Of a stretch of 64,000 nt of DNA, positions 1 to 12,392 are shown piece by piece. Position numbers and translations under genes: made by a program. Position 1 is the first letter of the stretch; each line of letters starts with the position of its first letter. Under the pieces are notes generated by a model. The model ran no database searches. It was not told the DNA's origin and saw only the letters and a program-made list of their open reading frames with translations. The stretch comes from Amylostereum areolatum (Eukaryota; Basidiomycota; Agaricomycetes; Russulales; Stereaceae). The stretch lies in NCBI GenBank assembly GCA_012932865.1, contig SAXG01000053.1, positions 186,001 through 250,000 of the forward strand. Direction: 5' to 3'.

Positions 1-106
1 ATATGCATGTTATAATAGATATATAGTTAGTACAATATCGACGCCAAGAAGCGACGGTGGGCGTGATTCGTCCAGTCGTGAGTAAGTGTGGAGTGCGGAA
101 GCACGT

Positions 107-1865
107 TCACGGCGTCCCCTGCGGCGGGACGGCGAGCACATGCAGTTCGTACTCGTCGGCCATGCCGTTCCACACGCCCAGGCCCTGCATGCGCCTCTTC
201 CGGGGAAGGCGCATGAACTCGATGCGGAGGATGAGGCGCGTCATGATCACGTTGACCATCGCGAAGGACAGCCTGTCAAAGCGATACCACGTTGAGACTC
301 GCACGGGCGCGGCGGGGATGAAGGCGGGGGAGAGAAGAAAACGCACGAGTATCCCAGGATGAACCACGATGGCTGGAAACACGGTGTGAAAGGGGGGATC
401 GGGTGGGTCGATCTGGTGAGCAACACGGAGGCTTTTTCTGAGGTGAGAGGTGGACGTACGCTGTTAAACGAACACAGAACGATGTTCGTCAGACGGAGGC
501 CTGCAACCGACGCGGCACGACAATAAAAAAATCCCAAAGTCAGGACGGACGGACGCATCAAGGATGTTGATCTCGGCCGCGCGATTTCGCGACGAGATGG
601 CGGACACGGGACAGGGAGACTCACAAAAGAGTGTCTGCGGGCAGGGAGTCGTCAGCAGGGTCCCACCGTGCGGAGCCGGGAATGGGGGCGGCGACGTACG
701 ACGTAGTAGAGCCCGCCATCGCGGCAGAGGTCGTCGATGAGCCGCGCGGTCACCTTCACCGGGCGATCGGCCGCGTTGAGAAAGCTGACGGCGAGTACGA
801 AGAGGTCGAAGGCCATCTACGCCACGACCGTGGATGGGGTTCAAAGTCAGGATGGCTGTCGGACACGGACCCCGCCGGCGTGCAGATTCGCGAGCGCCGT
901 CACGCACCTGGCACGCCCACACCGCGATCTGGGTCCAGTGGACTTTCTGGATGACGCACATTCGCACGATGGTGTCCACGTACGTTATCGTGCCTGGGGC
1001 GGTGAGGACAGCTGAGAACGGGTTGGAGGAATGGAAGGCGCGGGAGAACGCACGGGAGGTCGCCACGACGAACTGGACGGAAAACACGCAGGTGGCGGCG
1101 TAGAGCACGATATACCCGACCATGAGCGTGCGCAGAATCCGTTTGCGGTAGTCCCAGAGCGAGTACACCTGCATTATCAACGTGTCTGGGGGGGAAGCGG
1201 GCGGTGTGTTAAGTGCGACATTGCGCGGGCAGCGGGCACGTACAGTTTCCGACGACAAGGGTGGTATTGCCCACGACGGCAAGGGTGACGACCCAGCCTA
1301 CGCATCTGTGCAGAGGGGGCGTAAATCGTCAGGACGGATTCGAATCGAGAAGCGTGAACGTGCGAAGTTTACATCTGTGCGCCGCGGTGTTTCAGTGTGG
1401 GCCGTCTAGTACAGGCATGACGGCCGCCGAGAAGCCAACAGCGGTACTCACGTTTGTCGTTAGAGGTCCCCGGAACCCGCTCACCACTGCGTGACGAAAA
1501 TCACCATTAAATTTGTGAGTCGAGGGAAGAAATCGGAGGGAGAAAGTGGGTGCGTACCGTACGCGGAAAATAACAAACAGACGATGACGGTGTAGCGCAT
1601 GAACATGTAGAGCGCCTTGATCTTGGTGGACTTGTTGACCCAGATAAGCTGAGCTTCGTCCGGAAGGTGCATGATCCAGTCGTAGAGCGCGAGGGTGACG
1701 CTGACGCCTACAGAGAGTAGCATCCGTTCAGACTCGAGCATCTACGGGCACGCGACCGAGCTTATGGGGGATGGAGTTGGCACCTATGATGTATTGATCC
1801 GCACGCACCCCCGGTAGTGCATCGACGAGGGCTTTGATGAGGCCAAGGGAGGAGGGATCGGTCAT
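107..1865 (-). CDS. DUF6533 multi-pass membrane protein (copy a)
   Basis: Function is unknown; this is a basidiomycete-specific integral membrane family named for an N-terminal DUF6533 domain. The start at 1865 gives MTDPSSLGLIKALVDALPG, then a short intron, then the DUF6533 core with LALYDWIMHLP, an acidic/aromatic EAQLIWVNKST stretch and a MRYTVIVCLLFSAYG membrane helix. Later exons carry WDYRKRILRTLMVGYIVLY and a C-terminal AMVNVIMTRLILRIEFMRLP segment ending in ELHVLAVPP before the stop at 107. The same blocks occur in the same order in the copies at 10189-11756 and 12393-13939, which supports the exon choice. Several exons are short, so exact splice sites are uncertain. No catalytic motif is visible. 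It points away from the MFS gene, so the two may share a divergent promoter region. Confidence 0.75.
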
Positions 1866-3267
1866 GGTGTCTGTCGGCGTCAGACCAGTCGAGATGGAGA
1901 AGTAAGGGAAAGAGGCGAGGCAGAGATCAGTATTGGAGTGGTATGGGAAAGATACTTATACGAACGGTGCAAGCGCAGACTTTGAGGGGTTGAGATCAAA
2001 TGATGGTTTTGGTGGTCAGTGGAGAAGAGAGTTCGGATGTTCTCGCGCTAGGGTCTATGTTTGCGAAAGAGAGAGAGAAAGGAGGAGGAGGAGGAGGAGG
2101 AGGAGAAACTGTGAATCCAAGGGACTACTCAAGGACTACAATCAGTCGACCCTCCGCGGTAGTCTTGTGTTTTTTGTTGGTGATCTGTTCACAGTCCACT
2201 GGTTTGGGATGAAGGAAGACCGCAGGAGGATGAAACTCGGATTGAACCCATATTTGCGGCGGCGGGCGGTGGGATGCCATCATCATCATGAGCGGTAGAC
2301 CAGCAGGCGCTGCTGTGATGTTTTGAAGGTAAGCGAATGTTGAAGCTTGAAGGACTGAGAGTGGGAAGCGGAAAGTGGAAAGCGGAAGGCCTGGGCGTAG
2401 AGGCTAGAGCTCTAAATGGACGACGGGTAACTTACCAGCGACTCGGCCCGGTGAGATGCCTATATTTGGAAGGACCCTGAGTACAAACATTTTTTCTGGG
2501 ACGTCGGCTCACCCAACTGGCTACATTCCAGCAGAGCAGCTGTAGCCTGTCGTCTCTCCATCACTCCCAAGGACTCCTATTCCCAAGATACCATTGCTGC
2601 GTAGAGTGCGAAATGGATCATATCGATTTTACTAGAAGACGGGACGCCCGTTCGGGATAGCTAGGTCAGGAATCCGGATAGGGTCTTATGGGCGGTGGGT
2701 GTTCAATAGCTCCCTGTCTTCTCCCGCTTCTTCCGCTGACGACACGCATCCGATAGCCTGCTCTGGTACTCTGCACGGAGGACTCGGGCTCACTCACAGC
2801 ACCGTCGTCCAGGCTTCTGTTTCACGAACATGTGAACGCATCGCCCACTTGGCACCGACAATTGATCATCGATCTATCAGGACGTGTGTCTGCCCGTGCG
2901 CGCTCCAACTCTTGCAGTGACGCTTGATGCATGATGAGGTGAAGTCAAGCCAAGCCTCCATGAGCCGCCGCCCAGTCGGGAAGGACCAGCCCCCCCCCCG
3001 GTGGGCGGCAACCGGAGGAGATTTGTGGAAGAAGGTGTCGTGGGGCTGTGGTATCGAGATCAAGCACGAATCATAGAAGGAGATCGCACATGACACCGTC
3101 GCCTTTTCCGCGGTGCGTCCGAGTGCGTGCAGAGTTCCTTTCCGGTCGTGTTATGTACCTCGACTCGTCCGTGGACTCGATTCCTCACGCTCGCTCGCCT
3201 CCCGCCCCCTTCTCTCCTCCCCAGTCTCTTCTCCTCCCTCCACCAGCGTTCAACAAGTTCAGATCCC
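1866..3267. other. Intergenic region between divergent genes
   Basis: About 1.4 kb between the divergent DUF6533 copy a and the MFS transporter. It holds a GGA microsatellite and several pyrimidine-rich tracts just upstream of 3268. Short open frames here have low-complexity products and no paralogue in the window, so I call no gene. The pyrimidine-rich stretch at about 3190-3240 is typical of fungal core promoters. Confidence 0.5.
2081..2105. repeat. (GGA)n microsatellite
   Basis: A run of eight GGA/AGG triplets. It is read as an Arg or Gly tract in the overlapping open frames, which is a reason not to trust those frames as genes. Confidence 0.9.
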
Positions 3268-5157
3268 ATGTCCTCCTCCATACACAACGACATGGCCACC
3301 GACAACAGCACCAAGGAACTCGCAAGCGCCACCAATCCAAGCTTCGACTACGAGGATCCGCCGGCCCCCGTCACCGTCGTCGCCGACGGTGGCCCCCCGC
3401 GCCTGGTGCACCCTCGCAGGAGCGTACGTTTGCCATCCTCCCCTATGACCCTTTCCAAGGCTCAGCGTGCGTTCGCGTTTCCAGGTGGTTGACCCTCGTG
3501 GCCACCTTTGGTTACACGAGCGCGTTCGGCGTTTACCAGGACCTCTACACCCGCTCGCACGCCGCCTCCACATCCCGCATCAGCTGGATCGGTTCCACCC
3601 AACTCTTTCTCCTCGTCGCGCTCGCCCTCCCGGCGGGCAAGCTCCTCGACATGGGCTACTTCCGCCAGACCACCTTCGTCGGTTCGCTCATTTACGTCTT
3701 TTCGTACGCCACACCTCTCCGCACCGTTCGGCCCGCGCTAACCCCCCGGCCCGTCTCCGCCCAGTCTGTTCATGCTCTCCCTCGCGCATCCCGACAAGTA
3801 TTACCAGATCTTCCTCTCTCAAGGTCTGGGTATGGGAATCGGCGCAGGTCTCCTCTACGTCCCCGTCATGGCCGTGCAGGCACACCACTGGCGCAAACGC
3901 CGCGCGTTAGCCATGGGCATCGTTATCACCGGTGAGTCCCGCTTCATCCCGCCTACTTACTCTATCACGCATCATGGCTCAACCCATCCCCCCGCTCAGG
4001 ATCCTCCATCGGCGGCATCATCTTTCCTATCATGCTCAATCAACTGTTCTCGGGATCGACTGGCTACGCCTGGGGCGTGCGCGCGTCCGCCTTCCTCGTC
4101 CTCGGGCTCTTGATCCCCGCCAACCTGCTCATGAGCGACCGACGCGACATCTCGAAGAGCGCACTGCCGAAGCCCGACCCGAAGACGCTGCTCACCGACG
4201 TGCCGTACATGGTCGCCATCTTCGGGTAAGCACGCGCGTCCCCCGCTCCTCTCGCGTCGATTCCGTGCCCCTTACGCATGCGGGCTCCGCAGGGTGCTCG
4301 TCATCGATTGGGGCATCTTCTTCCCGTGTACGTTTTCCCCCGCGCGCGTCTGGGCCCGTGATCGTCCATCTGACGGTGGCGTCCCCGCCAGACTTTTATC
4401 TGCAGCTGTTCGCCATCCTGCACGGCGTGGACTCGACCGTGGCTTTCTACATGGTGCGCCGCCCCTCCGATCGACCTCGGTCTTCCGCTCACGCGTCCCC
4501 GTCGTCCGCCAGCTCGCGCTCATGAACGCATGCTCGATTCCTGGCCGCATCCTCCCGAACGTGTTCGTGCCCCGGGCCGGCGTGTTCAACCTCTTGATCA
4601 CGTCCACCTTCGCCTGCGCCATCCTCATCTTCGCCCTCTTCGGCATCTCCTCCACCGGCGCCGTCGTCGTCTTCGCCATCCTCTACGGGTTCTTCTCCGG
4701 CGCGTGTGAGTCGGCCCCCGTTCCTTCCTTGCGTGCGCGACGCCGCTGACGTCCTGCCACGCGCAGTCCTCTCGCTGCTCACCCCGGCCGTGGCTTCGCT
4801 CTCTCACCACGAGGGCGAGATAGGGTACGTCGTCGTGCTTCGTCTAACGCGCATCTCACCGTGACGTGCGTGCAGGACACGCCTCGGCCTCGCCTTCTTC
4901 CTGAGCTCCGTGGGCACGCTCACGGGCACGCCAATCGACGGCGCGCTGCTCGGAGAGAGCTTCCCCTGGGGCAAAGCGCTCGTGTTCAGCGGCGTGCGTC
5001 CTTCCTCCTCCCCCTCTCTATATTGGCCTCGCTTCCCTGATGCGCGTCCCCCCCCCCCCCCCCCCCCCCCCTCCAGGTCGTCATGCTCGCCGGTGCCTTC
5101 ATGGTCCTCGTCGCGCGTTTTTACCTCGTCAAGCGCAAAGGCACCCATTGGGTGTAA
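3268..5157 (+). CDS. MFS transporter, monocarboxylate (MCT/MCH) type
   Basis: Predicted plasma-membrane or organellar secondary transporter of the monocarboxylate porter branch of the major facilitator superfamily. The spliced product starts MSSSIHNDMATDNSTKEL, has a charged N-terminus, and then the family-typical first helix region ending FGYTSAFGVYQDLYTR. Further recognisable blocks are SWIGSTQLFLL, FLSQGLGMGIGAGLLYVP, HHWRKRRALAMGIVI, SSIGGIIFPIMLNQL, NACSIPGRILPN and TRLGLAFFLSSVGTLTGTPI; it ends RFYLVKRKGTHWV. At least eight short introns with GT/AG borders fit, for example those beginning at about 3931, 4228 and 4708. The first intron (donor near 3424) does not close in phase with the acceptor I would choose, so the exon 1/2 join is uncertain. 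The substrate cannot be read from sequence. Its position between a membrane protein and a hydrolase suggests nothing firmer. Confidence 0.88.
5048..5071. repeat. Poly-C tract in last MFS intron
   Basis: Twenty-four consecutive C residues just upstream of the last acceptor (ctccag) of the MFS gene. It serves as an extreme polypyrimidine tract, but it is also a place where assembly length is unreliable. Confidence 0.9.
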
Positions 5158-7205
5158 AAAATCACGGTCTGTCTTTCCGTTCTGTTCCGCGCCCGACGCT
5201 CCCCCCTCTGCTTTGTTGTGTTGTCGCCTGCTCTGTCGCTGCTCTGAATACACACACGCGCACACGGACGATACGCTTGTCGTATGTATTTATCTATGTA
5301 CGCTGTACGTTATTAACCCGGGCGGACGGAGGAGGATTATTTACGATACCCGCGCGTCACTTAGTCACGCACACACATAAATGTATATCCGACGTGTTTT
5401 CACCACTCGGAGTTTTGGAGGGTTCGCGGTGTGAAGAAGGCGTTTCCAGCGCAGAGAGGGAAACCCGGGGAAGTGAAGGTTGAACGGCGCCAAAGCCACG
5501 GGTGGGTGGTTTCAGTTTGTGGTCGATCGGATGGCTCGGTTTCGTGGCGACGGCGAGCGGCCCTGACAGAAACGGGGGACACGCCCGCCTGAATCCTGGG
5601 CGGTGACATCATCGGGCTCGACTGCTTGCTTTACCCGTGCACAAGTACATACAGTATTCACCCACTCCTTGATCCGACCCCGTTCCTTGATCCATACGAG
5701 AATACCATCCGCTACATTTTACCTACGCCTTGCATACTTTGAACGGAAGAAGTTATCAATGCTGGGGTGCATAATCTAAGTTTTCAGGAGGGACAGTATT
5801 CTGGTTTGTCTTGGGGAAAATCAAACATGATGAAAAGGGGTGAAATTGACTTGATCTGACTTATATTTCAACTTTGCATCGTCTGTGAGCTCTTCCAACC
5901 CCAGTCCTATTCATAGGTTCAAACAAGATGGCCTTTACTTGCATCTGTATCATAAATTCGAGGGAGTTTATGGAAAGGAAAGGGAGATGCTCGCCGTCGA
6001 CGTGAACGGTGACCAGCGGCGTGACAGCACAGAAGCTGATGCCGCCAGACAACCGCCAGATCCTCGCTGTCCCCTCAGTCACATCACGCTTTTGGCCGTG
6101 CAGGCTCTCTGTCACGCGTGGATCAAGGAGCGGGTTTCCGTGACATGTTCCCGCAAACGGTGACTGGGGCATTATACCTCCACATCCCCCCGAATCCTTC
6201 CAAAAAAAAATCAGCAGGGTCTTTGTGTAGTGCATTTCAGGTTTATCTACTTGGTTCAAGGAATAATGGGACGTTGTGGCCACAGCACAGCTCGGTCAAT
6301 GTCGTGGATCAAGGAGTGGGTGAACACTGTACTTACTGGACATGACAGTGCCGCCCACTGATTGGCAGCGATTAATCTTTCCGTGGAAAGACGTCCGCGT
6401 TTTTCTACCAGTGCAAAGCGTCAGATTCTGGGTGACTGAATCCCTGAGCCGCGTACGTTCCTCTGCTGCTGTAAGTAGGTCTATTGATGCTTGGTATTAT
6501 AACTGAGATCCGATATGAGGGATGCACATCACGCCGTGCTGGCATTCACTAGGGAGAAATGAGCAGACTCCTTCCCGCGCCCGTCCGTAAGTAGCCCTTT
6601 AGGGAAAGGGTCGAACCAAGGTCGGACCAAGGACCCGGATCATTCTGATGGGGGCCTGGGGCGCCGTCAACGCGGATTTGGACACGTGGTGCAATTCTCT
6701 CACGCGTTCAAATTTCCTTTGGACGTTGGACGTTTCGCACCGTTTCGCACTCACCGCGCTTGCGAGCGCCGAGCGCGATACGGCGCCGGTCCTTCTGCTT
6801 GAACGTGCTACGTCGAGATCCCCGCCCCCGCTCAGATCTACACGGCGTATGAGGTCCCTCCAGAAATCCAAAAGACCCGCACGCTCAGGCTGCAGTCTTG
6901 TTCCGAACCTGTTCCGCGTTGTGACGGCGCACTATCATCCACGGATTCTCCATCTTCGAAGCTCTCCCACAGACACGCGTGCAACAGTACTGTTGTCACT
7001 CCACGGCCACTTGTTCGGTCCCCATGGATCAGACGCCCTGACTCGGGACCCGGCGCCTGCCAGGCTGCCATGGACCGCGAAGGGGGCCCCTTCGCAGCCT
7101 TGGAGGAATCGAGTCCGCGCTGCCCACCGTTTCACCACTGTCACCCCCGCCCACGGTTTCTCCTCCTCGCTCAGTCCTCTCTAATCGTCCTAGCTCTATC
7201 TTGTT
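5158..7205. other. Intergenic region, no supported gene
   Basis: About 2 kb between the MFS gene and the first hydrolase. Open frames near 5861-6345 and 6599-7071 exist on both strands, but none shows a domain, a paralogue or consistent splice signals. The C/T-rich stretch ending at 7205 looks like the hydrolase promoter. Confidence 0.5.
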
Positions 7206-8738
7206 ATGTCTCTCCCACAGAGCATTCTAGGCCCCCTCACCGCCCGCGCGGCGATCGTTCCCTACCCCGCCACCGTCCCCGGCGTCACCCTCTACGCCAA
7301 GTTCAACAAGTTCACCCTTCCTCGTCCGTCGCCATCGCCATCGAGCATCGCTGGACCCCAAGTCGCCTTGCTCCTCGCCTCGGGCGTCGGCCTCGGTGCG
7401 TCATCCAACGACTTGTCCTGTCCGTCACCCTCACGCACCTCCCCCCTCCCACAGCGTCTGAGCTCTGGATCCCGTTCATACGCAGGATCTACGAGCTTCA
7501 GAGCGTCCCCGGCAGCCCCGTCCGCGTCCTCTCGGTGTGGACGGTCGACTACGCCAACCACGGCGACGCCGCAGCGCTGAACGAGCGCACCCTCCAGGAT
7601 CATTACTCGGAAATATGTGCGTCGGACCTCCTCAGCTCGCTCACGTGCTGACGCCAACCGGGCCGCAGTTCCTACCGAGAACAAGTACCACGCCGTCGAC
7701 GCCTTCCTCAAATCGGACCTGCTCACTCCCCAGGAGCGCGCCAACTTTGTCGGAGTCGGCCACTCGGGAGGAGGCGCGGGTTGCTTGTGCGTGCCCCCTC
7801 CCCCCACCCGTTTTTCCCCCTGTACATGGGTTGCTCTCTAACGCGGGCGCAGCGTGTCCGCCATGTTCGACTACCCAACGTATCCGTTCACCTCGCTCGT
7901 GTTCGTCGAGCCGACGTTCATCAGCCGTCGCGCGAAGCCCGTGTTCGACGAGATGGTGCGCAGGATCAAGCTCGTGAACGAAGCGAAGCCGACTGCGTGG
8001 GCGTCGACGGAGGACGCGATGGCGTACATGACCTCGCGCTTCCCCGTGAAAGGCTTCCACCCCGACGTCGTCTCTTCCATGGCGGTAAGCTCGACTTCAC
8101 TCCCCCGCTCACCGCGCACCCCCCCCCCCCCCCTTCTCCCCGCTTCCTAAACCGAACAGCGACACTGACACGGGGGGGCGTTCGCGCAGGCGACGGGGTT
8201 CCGACCGACGAGCGCGTCCGAGCGCGGGGACGACCCGACGAAGCAGGTGACCACCAAGACGTCCCTCGCGCAGGAGACCGCCTCCTTTTTCAACGCGGAG
8301 AACATCGTGAACGCGTGGGAGCGGCTGCAGACCGCCATGCCCGCCTTGCGCATGCACGTCGTGCTCGGCACGCGGCAGGGATTCTGGTACTTACCGTCCT
8401 TTTTATCCCCCCCCCCCTTTTTTTCCTTCCCTCCGCTGTGGTTCGAAGGCGGCTAAACGGGGGCGCAGGCCCAAGCCTCTCGGCCAGGATATCGTCGGCG
8501 GCATCGAGCGGAACAGGAAGGAAGGCAAGTTCGCGTCGGTCGAGCGTGTCGAGGGGGCTGGACACTATGTGCGTCTGGCCTGCGTGCCCATTTTGTTTTC
8601 GTTGTCCGTCGGGTGGCTTATGTCGGTTGTGGGTACCAGGTTCCTCAGGAGAAACCGTACGAACTTGCGGAGGCCGTGTTCCGTATCCTGCAGCTCGACG
8701 CGTCGTCGGGAAAGTACGTCACGGCCGCGAGGCTTTAG
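7206..8738 (+). CDS. Alpha/beta hydrolase, copy 1
   Basis: Serine hydrolase of the alpha/beta fold, fungal branch, substrate unknown. The start MSLPQSILGPLTARAAIVPYP matches the start of copy 2 at 14797. Order of features: N-terminal strands around VPGVTLYAKF, a cap region, the nucleophile elbow VGVGHSGGGAGC with the Ser in GHSGG, a block MFDYPTYPFTSLVFVEP, then RFPVKGFHPDVV, and a catalytic-His motif EGAGHYVPQEKPYEL near the C-terminus. About six introns fit with GT/AG borders, the first starting at 7396, and intron positions match copy 2. The stop is TAG at 8736-8738. There is no signal peptide, so it is probably cytosolic. It is flanked by membrane-protein genes, and copy 2 has the same neighbourhood, which suggests a duplicated unit. 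Confidence 0.85.
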
Positions 8739-10188
8739 GGGTCGTCTGTTATCGGTTTGGGAACGAGGTGCGACGGTTCGACGGTGTTTTTTGTTTTGTT
8801 TTGTTTTGTTATTGTCTTTGCGACGGGCTGCTGTCCGAACGCATGTACGTGAGGATTCTCAATGTGTACGAACAGGCGAGGGCGCTGTATCTCATTGTTG
8901 GAAGGTGGAAGGCAGGGTTTTGCGAAGATTGGGAGAGAATGCTATGCGATGCTGGATCTTGTGCTGTGGTGTATGTGCGTGTGAGTGATGAAGGATGGGC
9001 GTGGGCGGTTGTGTTCCAGTCTGTGGGTGTAGCGTTGATAGCACGTACTGTAACTTACTACCGCGAGGCGTTGCCCTCCACGGGACCCTTTCTGCCCATA
9101 AGGTCGTCGATTATCACCATGCTCGCCCGGCAGCTCTTCTGCATAACCGACTGCCAAAGCTGGAAGCCATGATCGTTGTCAGTCCATGAACCACATGCGC
9201 ATTCTGTTCGGAACACAGGATTCTGAGCGCTCAGCGCTCAGTACTGAGTACTGAGTACCAACATCGCCGCCGGTGCACCCTTGACCTCGTGCTGATGTCT
9301 TCCCATGACGAGCACGTCTCTCGACCTGCGTTCTGCTTGTCGTGATTCCCGTCCCGGATGTTTTATGTGCCCGTACAACCATATACACAACAATAGCGTT
9401 TTTTGCTATCGTATGTATCAGCTGTTGGCGTAGATGCTCGCCGATATCGAAGGCGCCCCGCCGCGGCCGGGCGCAAGAAGACCAGAAAATGGAACCCTCA
9501 ATCTGTGCGCGCTGAGAAGGTGATGATGGAGGGGCACGGGTCAGTGATAGCGATATCCCAGCAGAAACCTTTCAAACTTCAATCTTTATCGTGAGGGAGG
9601 TACATCCATAACTAAGGTATCTGGTATTGAGGCCTGTGTGAAGACGCCGCGCGCCAGCGCAGCGAGAGCTGCGGAATACGGGGACCCGGATCGCCGTTTA
9701 TGGATCGATTGAGGTAGAATTTCGGTTAACACAACTCGGCGCTCGAACGATGACACTTGCAGCAAACTGGTGCCCCCTTCTCCGACCTGCGACCACCCCG
9801 TGGCAGGCTATGCAGCGTACGATCTCTTCCGCACGCGCGTCCATCCTGTCCTTCTTGATCTGGTATGCCAGCCTCACATGCCCTCAGTGAGTCCCAGCCA
9901 TCTCCCGAGTCCACTTGCTCGATGAGGAACATGGGATCTCTGTTGGGTCCGAATCCTCGCACTGCATTCCCGGAGCCTGTAAAAACGCGAGCCTAGGTCC
10001 CGGAGAGGTGTCGAACGGCCGTCGCCCTCAAGTCGCCCTATCAAGGCCGGGGTGTCCATCTTGATTGAACCGCCTCAGGCTCTCGTACACTGGGTCTTCG
10101 GTGGAATGGCGCCTTATAAGAACGAACAAACCAGCCTCGCGAAGAAGGCGTTCCCTTGCGCTAAGGCTCTCAATTTGCTGCGTACACC
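8739..10188. other. Intergenic region
   Basis: About 1.45 kb between hydrolase copy 1 and DUF6533 copy b. It contains a TTTTG-rich run just after the hydrolase stop and a small palindromic repeat (9224-9258). Minus-strand open frames at 9726-10059 have no recognisable domain. A TTATAAG stretch near 10111 lies about 75 bp before the next start codon and could be a TATA element. Confidence 0.45.
9224..9258. repeat. Compound palindromic mini-repeat
   Basis: Tandem GCGCTCA units run straight into tandem GTACTGA units, so the block is largely self-complementary. A related CAGCGCTCAGCGCTCAG run occurs at about 12182-12199. Function unknown. Confidence 0.7.
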
Positions 10189-11756
10189 ATGGCTTCCGTC
10201 GCTGCAGAACTTCAACAGCTCATCGACAACGCACCGGGGTTGCAAGGGGACATATACATCACCGGTGCGTGGGCCACCACCCTTGTTGCGATGTGGCATT
10301 GCTGACAGTGCTTGCCGCACTTGCGCAGCCGTCAGCCTCACCATCGTCCTTTGCGATTGGCTGTCAACGTTCGTCGACGAGATCGAGCTGATATGGTATA
10401 ACCAGACGATCAAAGTGCGGATATTGTACGCGATCCAGCGGTATACCGTCATAGGCGGGATGCTGTTCACTGGATACGGTGGGCATCGTTTGACTTTGCG
10501 GGACCAGGCGGCGACTCATGTCATCTCCTTAGTCCTGAACGGTCTCCGAGGAGTGTTGACCACCGAAGTAAGCACCTCGCTGCTCGTCGTGTGTTCCGCG
10601 CTGACCCTTCCACAGATGTACGACGCTCGCGTTCTGTTTTCGTCATTCCCGTATCTGAGCGTGTCCGGTCTGATGTAGGTGCGCCGGTTGGCTCGTCACC
10701 CTCGGGGTCCTCGGAAACATAACGCTCATACTGGGAAATTGCGAGCCACGTTTTTTCTACTGCTGAGTTGTCATCTTCTAACGACGGCACGCACCAGATA
10801 CGCTCATCATACAAGTATACGCGCTCTGGGACTATCGCAAGCGCGTCTTGCGCATGCTCTTGTGCGGATTCGTGGTATCTTACACGGCGACCGCCGCGTT
10901 CTCGATCTACTCGATCATACAGATGGCGCGTACGTACGCGTTTATCTCCAAGGCCATTAATGCATCCCCCCTCTGATATGACGGACACACAGAAAAGATC
11001 GTCTACGTCGATGTAATCGTCAAATCGTGCGTGGTACCGGAGCTGCCATGGTCGCAGATCGCGGTGTGGGGTTGTCAGGTGCGTCGAATCCCCACGGGTC
11101 GGGTTCGCAGCCGCTGACGACGCCGCGGGCAGATGAGCTTCGATGTGTTTCTCTTGACCGTCACCTTTCTCAATGCCGCTGGCCGCCCCGTGCGAGTCAC
11201 GGTGACGCTCGTTGAAGACTTGCGTCGGGACGGTGCCCTGTACTACCTCGTGCGTCTCTGGCATATACTCCACGGAAGCGCGAACCGTTTGATGACGACC
11301 TCCGATGACGATCCCAGGCTCTTTTCGGTAGGGTTTCGCGGGCTCCATCCCCCTTCTGAGCTTACTGACTCATGGATGTCCCCAGTGCTTCGTCTTATAA
11401 ACATCATCCTGTGCTCGTTTCACAACGTGAGTTGTCCTGCTTCACGCCGTTGCTCTTCGATGTTGCGCGAATTTGTCTCTGATGTGCCGGCTCGCGTACA
11501 GGTATCGTACTTCGTCCTGGGATACCTGTACGTCGTCCCCTGTCCCTCCGTCGGGGCGCCGGTTTTCCCTGATCTTCTTTTCTTCGCCACTTTCCCCAGG
11601 TTCGACTTCGCGATGGTCAACGTGATCATAACTCGCCTTATCCTTCGTATCGAACATATGCGCCTCCCGCTGCGTCGTCGCATGAACCGGACCTATAATA
11701 ATTCGGAATCACAAGCATCGTATGAGCTCCACGTCCTGGAAGTCCCCGGGGCGTGA
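10189..11756 (+). CDS. DUF6533 multi-pass membrane protein (copy b)
   Basis: The clearest of the three DUF6533 copies. Exon 1 gives MASVAAELQQLIDNAPGLQ. An intron (gtgcgtggg to cttgcgcag) leads to the DUF6533 core VSLTIVLCDWLSTFVDEIEL, then WYNQTIKVRILYAIQRYTVI, a first-helix pattern with acidic residues after the Trp. Downstream exons give TLIIQVYALWDYRKRVLRML, a VWGCQ|MSFDVFLLTVTFLNAAGRP block and the C-terminal AMVNVIITRLILRIEHMRLP. The stop is TGA at 11754-11756 after ELHVLEVPGA. Product predicted in a membrane; role unknown. Codon use is GC-rich like the neighbours and all introns are short, so it looks functional. Confidence 0.8.
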
Positions 11757-12392
11757 ATGACGACCCGCGCCAGCCAGGATAGCAGGCGTCGAGTTCTCGC
11801 CCTCCGCGCAGGCATCGTGTAGACTAGGTTACATGTATCCTTATTGTGCTATTTTTTCGGGTTTCCGTACTTCTATTACGTCTCTCGTTTGGACTGAGCA
11901 CGCACAGCAGCTGAGAGCTGATCTGCAATGTGGCACGGTTCGTCGCTGAGATGCTCTTCTCTCACCGCAAACGACGAGCGTTTGTCGATCATCCCTAGAA
12001 GGGAAAGACTATAGTTGGGGGGAATTGCCGCTTGCGACCAGTCCTCAGTGACGACTCAGGACGGTCTCTGTCCCACCAGGCATTCCCTGGGATCTAAGTA
12101 TGTATCTAGAAGAGTGCATGACAGTGAACAATGGTTATATTACACTCCACGCGTCCTTAGATGCGCCTCTTTACCAATGGCTCAGCGCTCAGCGCTCAGC
12201 ACTCGTGTATGCATTTCTCAGACTCTGGAAAGGCTTCGGGGGCATATGTTGTGTCCGCCTGCGACACGGAGACCGATTTGCGTGGTGGTCGATTGGAAGA
12301 GAGTAATAGACGCATGGAGAAACCCCATCGACGACAAGAATAACATAAGTACAGTGGAATAAATAATAAACACTGCGTCGCTGTGCGGAAAG
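11757..12392. other. Intergenic region between convergent DUF6533 genes
   Basis: The tail-to-tail spacer of copies b (plus) and c (minus). It contains a second CAGCGCTCAG mini-repeat. It presumably holds both 3' ends; no gene is supported. Confidence 0.5.

Noticed and set aside
1320..1350. GGATTCGAATCGAG as a tRNA T-arm
   Set aside because: No matching acceptor stem, D-arm or anticodon arm is present around it; it lies within DUF6533 copy a.
1933..2298. 121-codon open frame with Arg tract
   Set aside because: The Arg run comes from the GGA microsatellite; nothing else supports coding.
5861..6345. Overlapping open frames on both strands near 6 kb
   Set aside because: No domain, no splice logic and no paralogue; equal openness on both strands suggests chance.
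7781..9172. 463-codon plus-strand open frame overlapping hydrolase copy 1
   Set aside because: It is a shadow frame of the hydrolase exons; its product has no homology to the conserved copy 2 frame.
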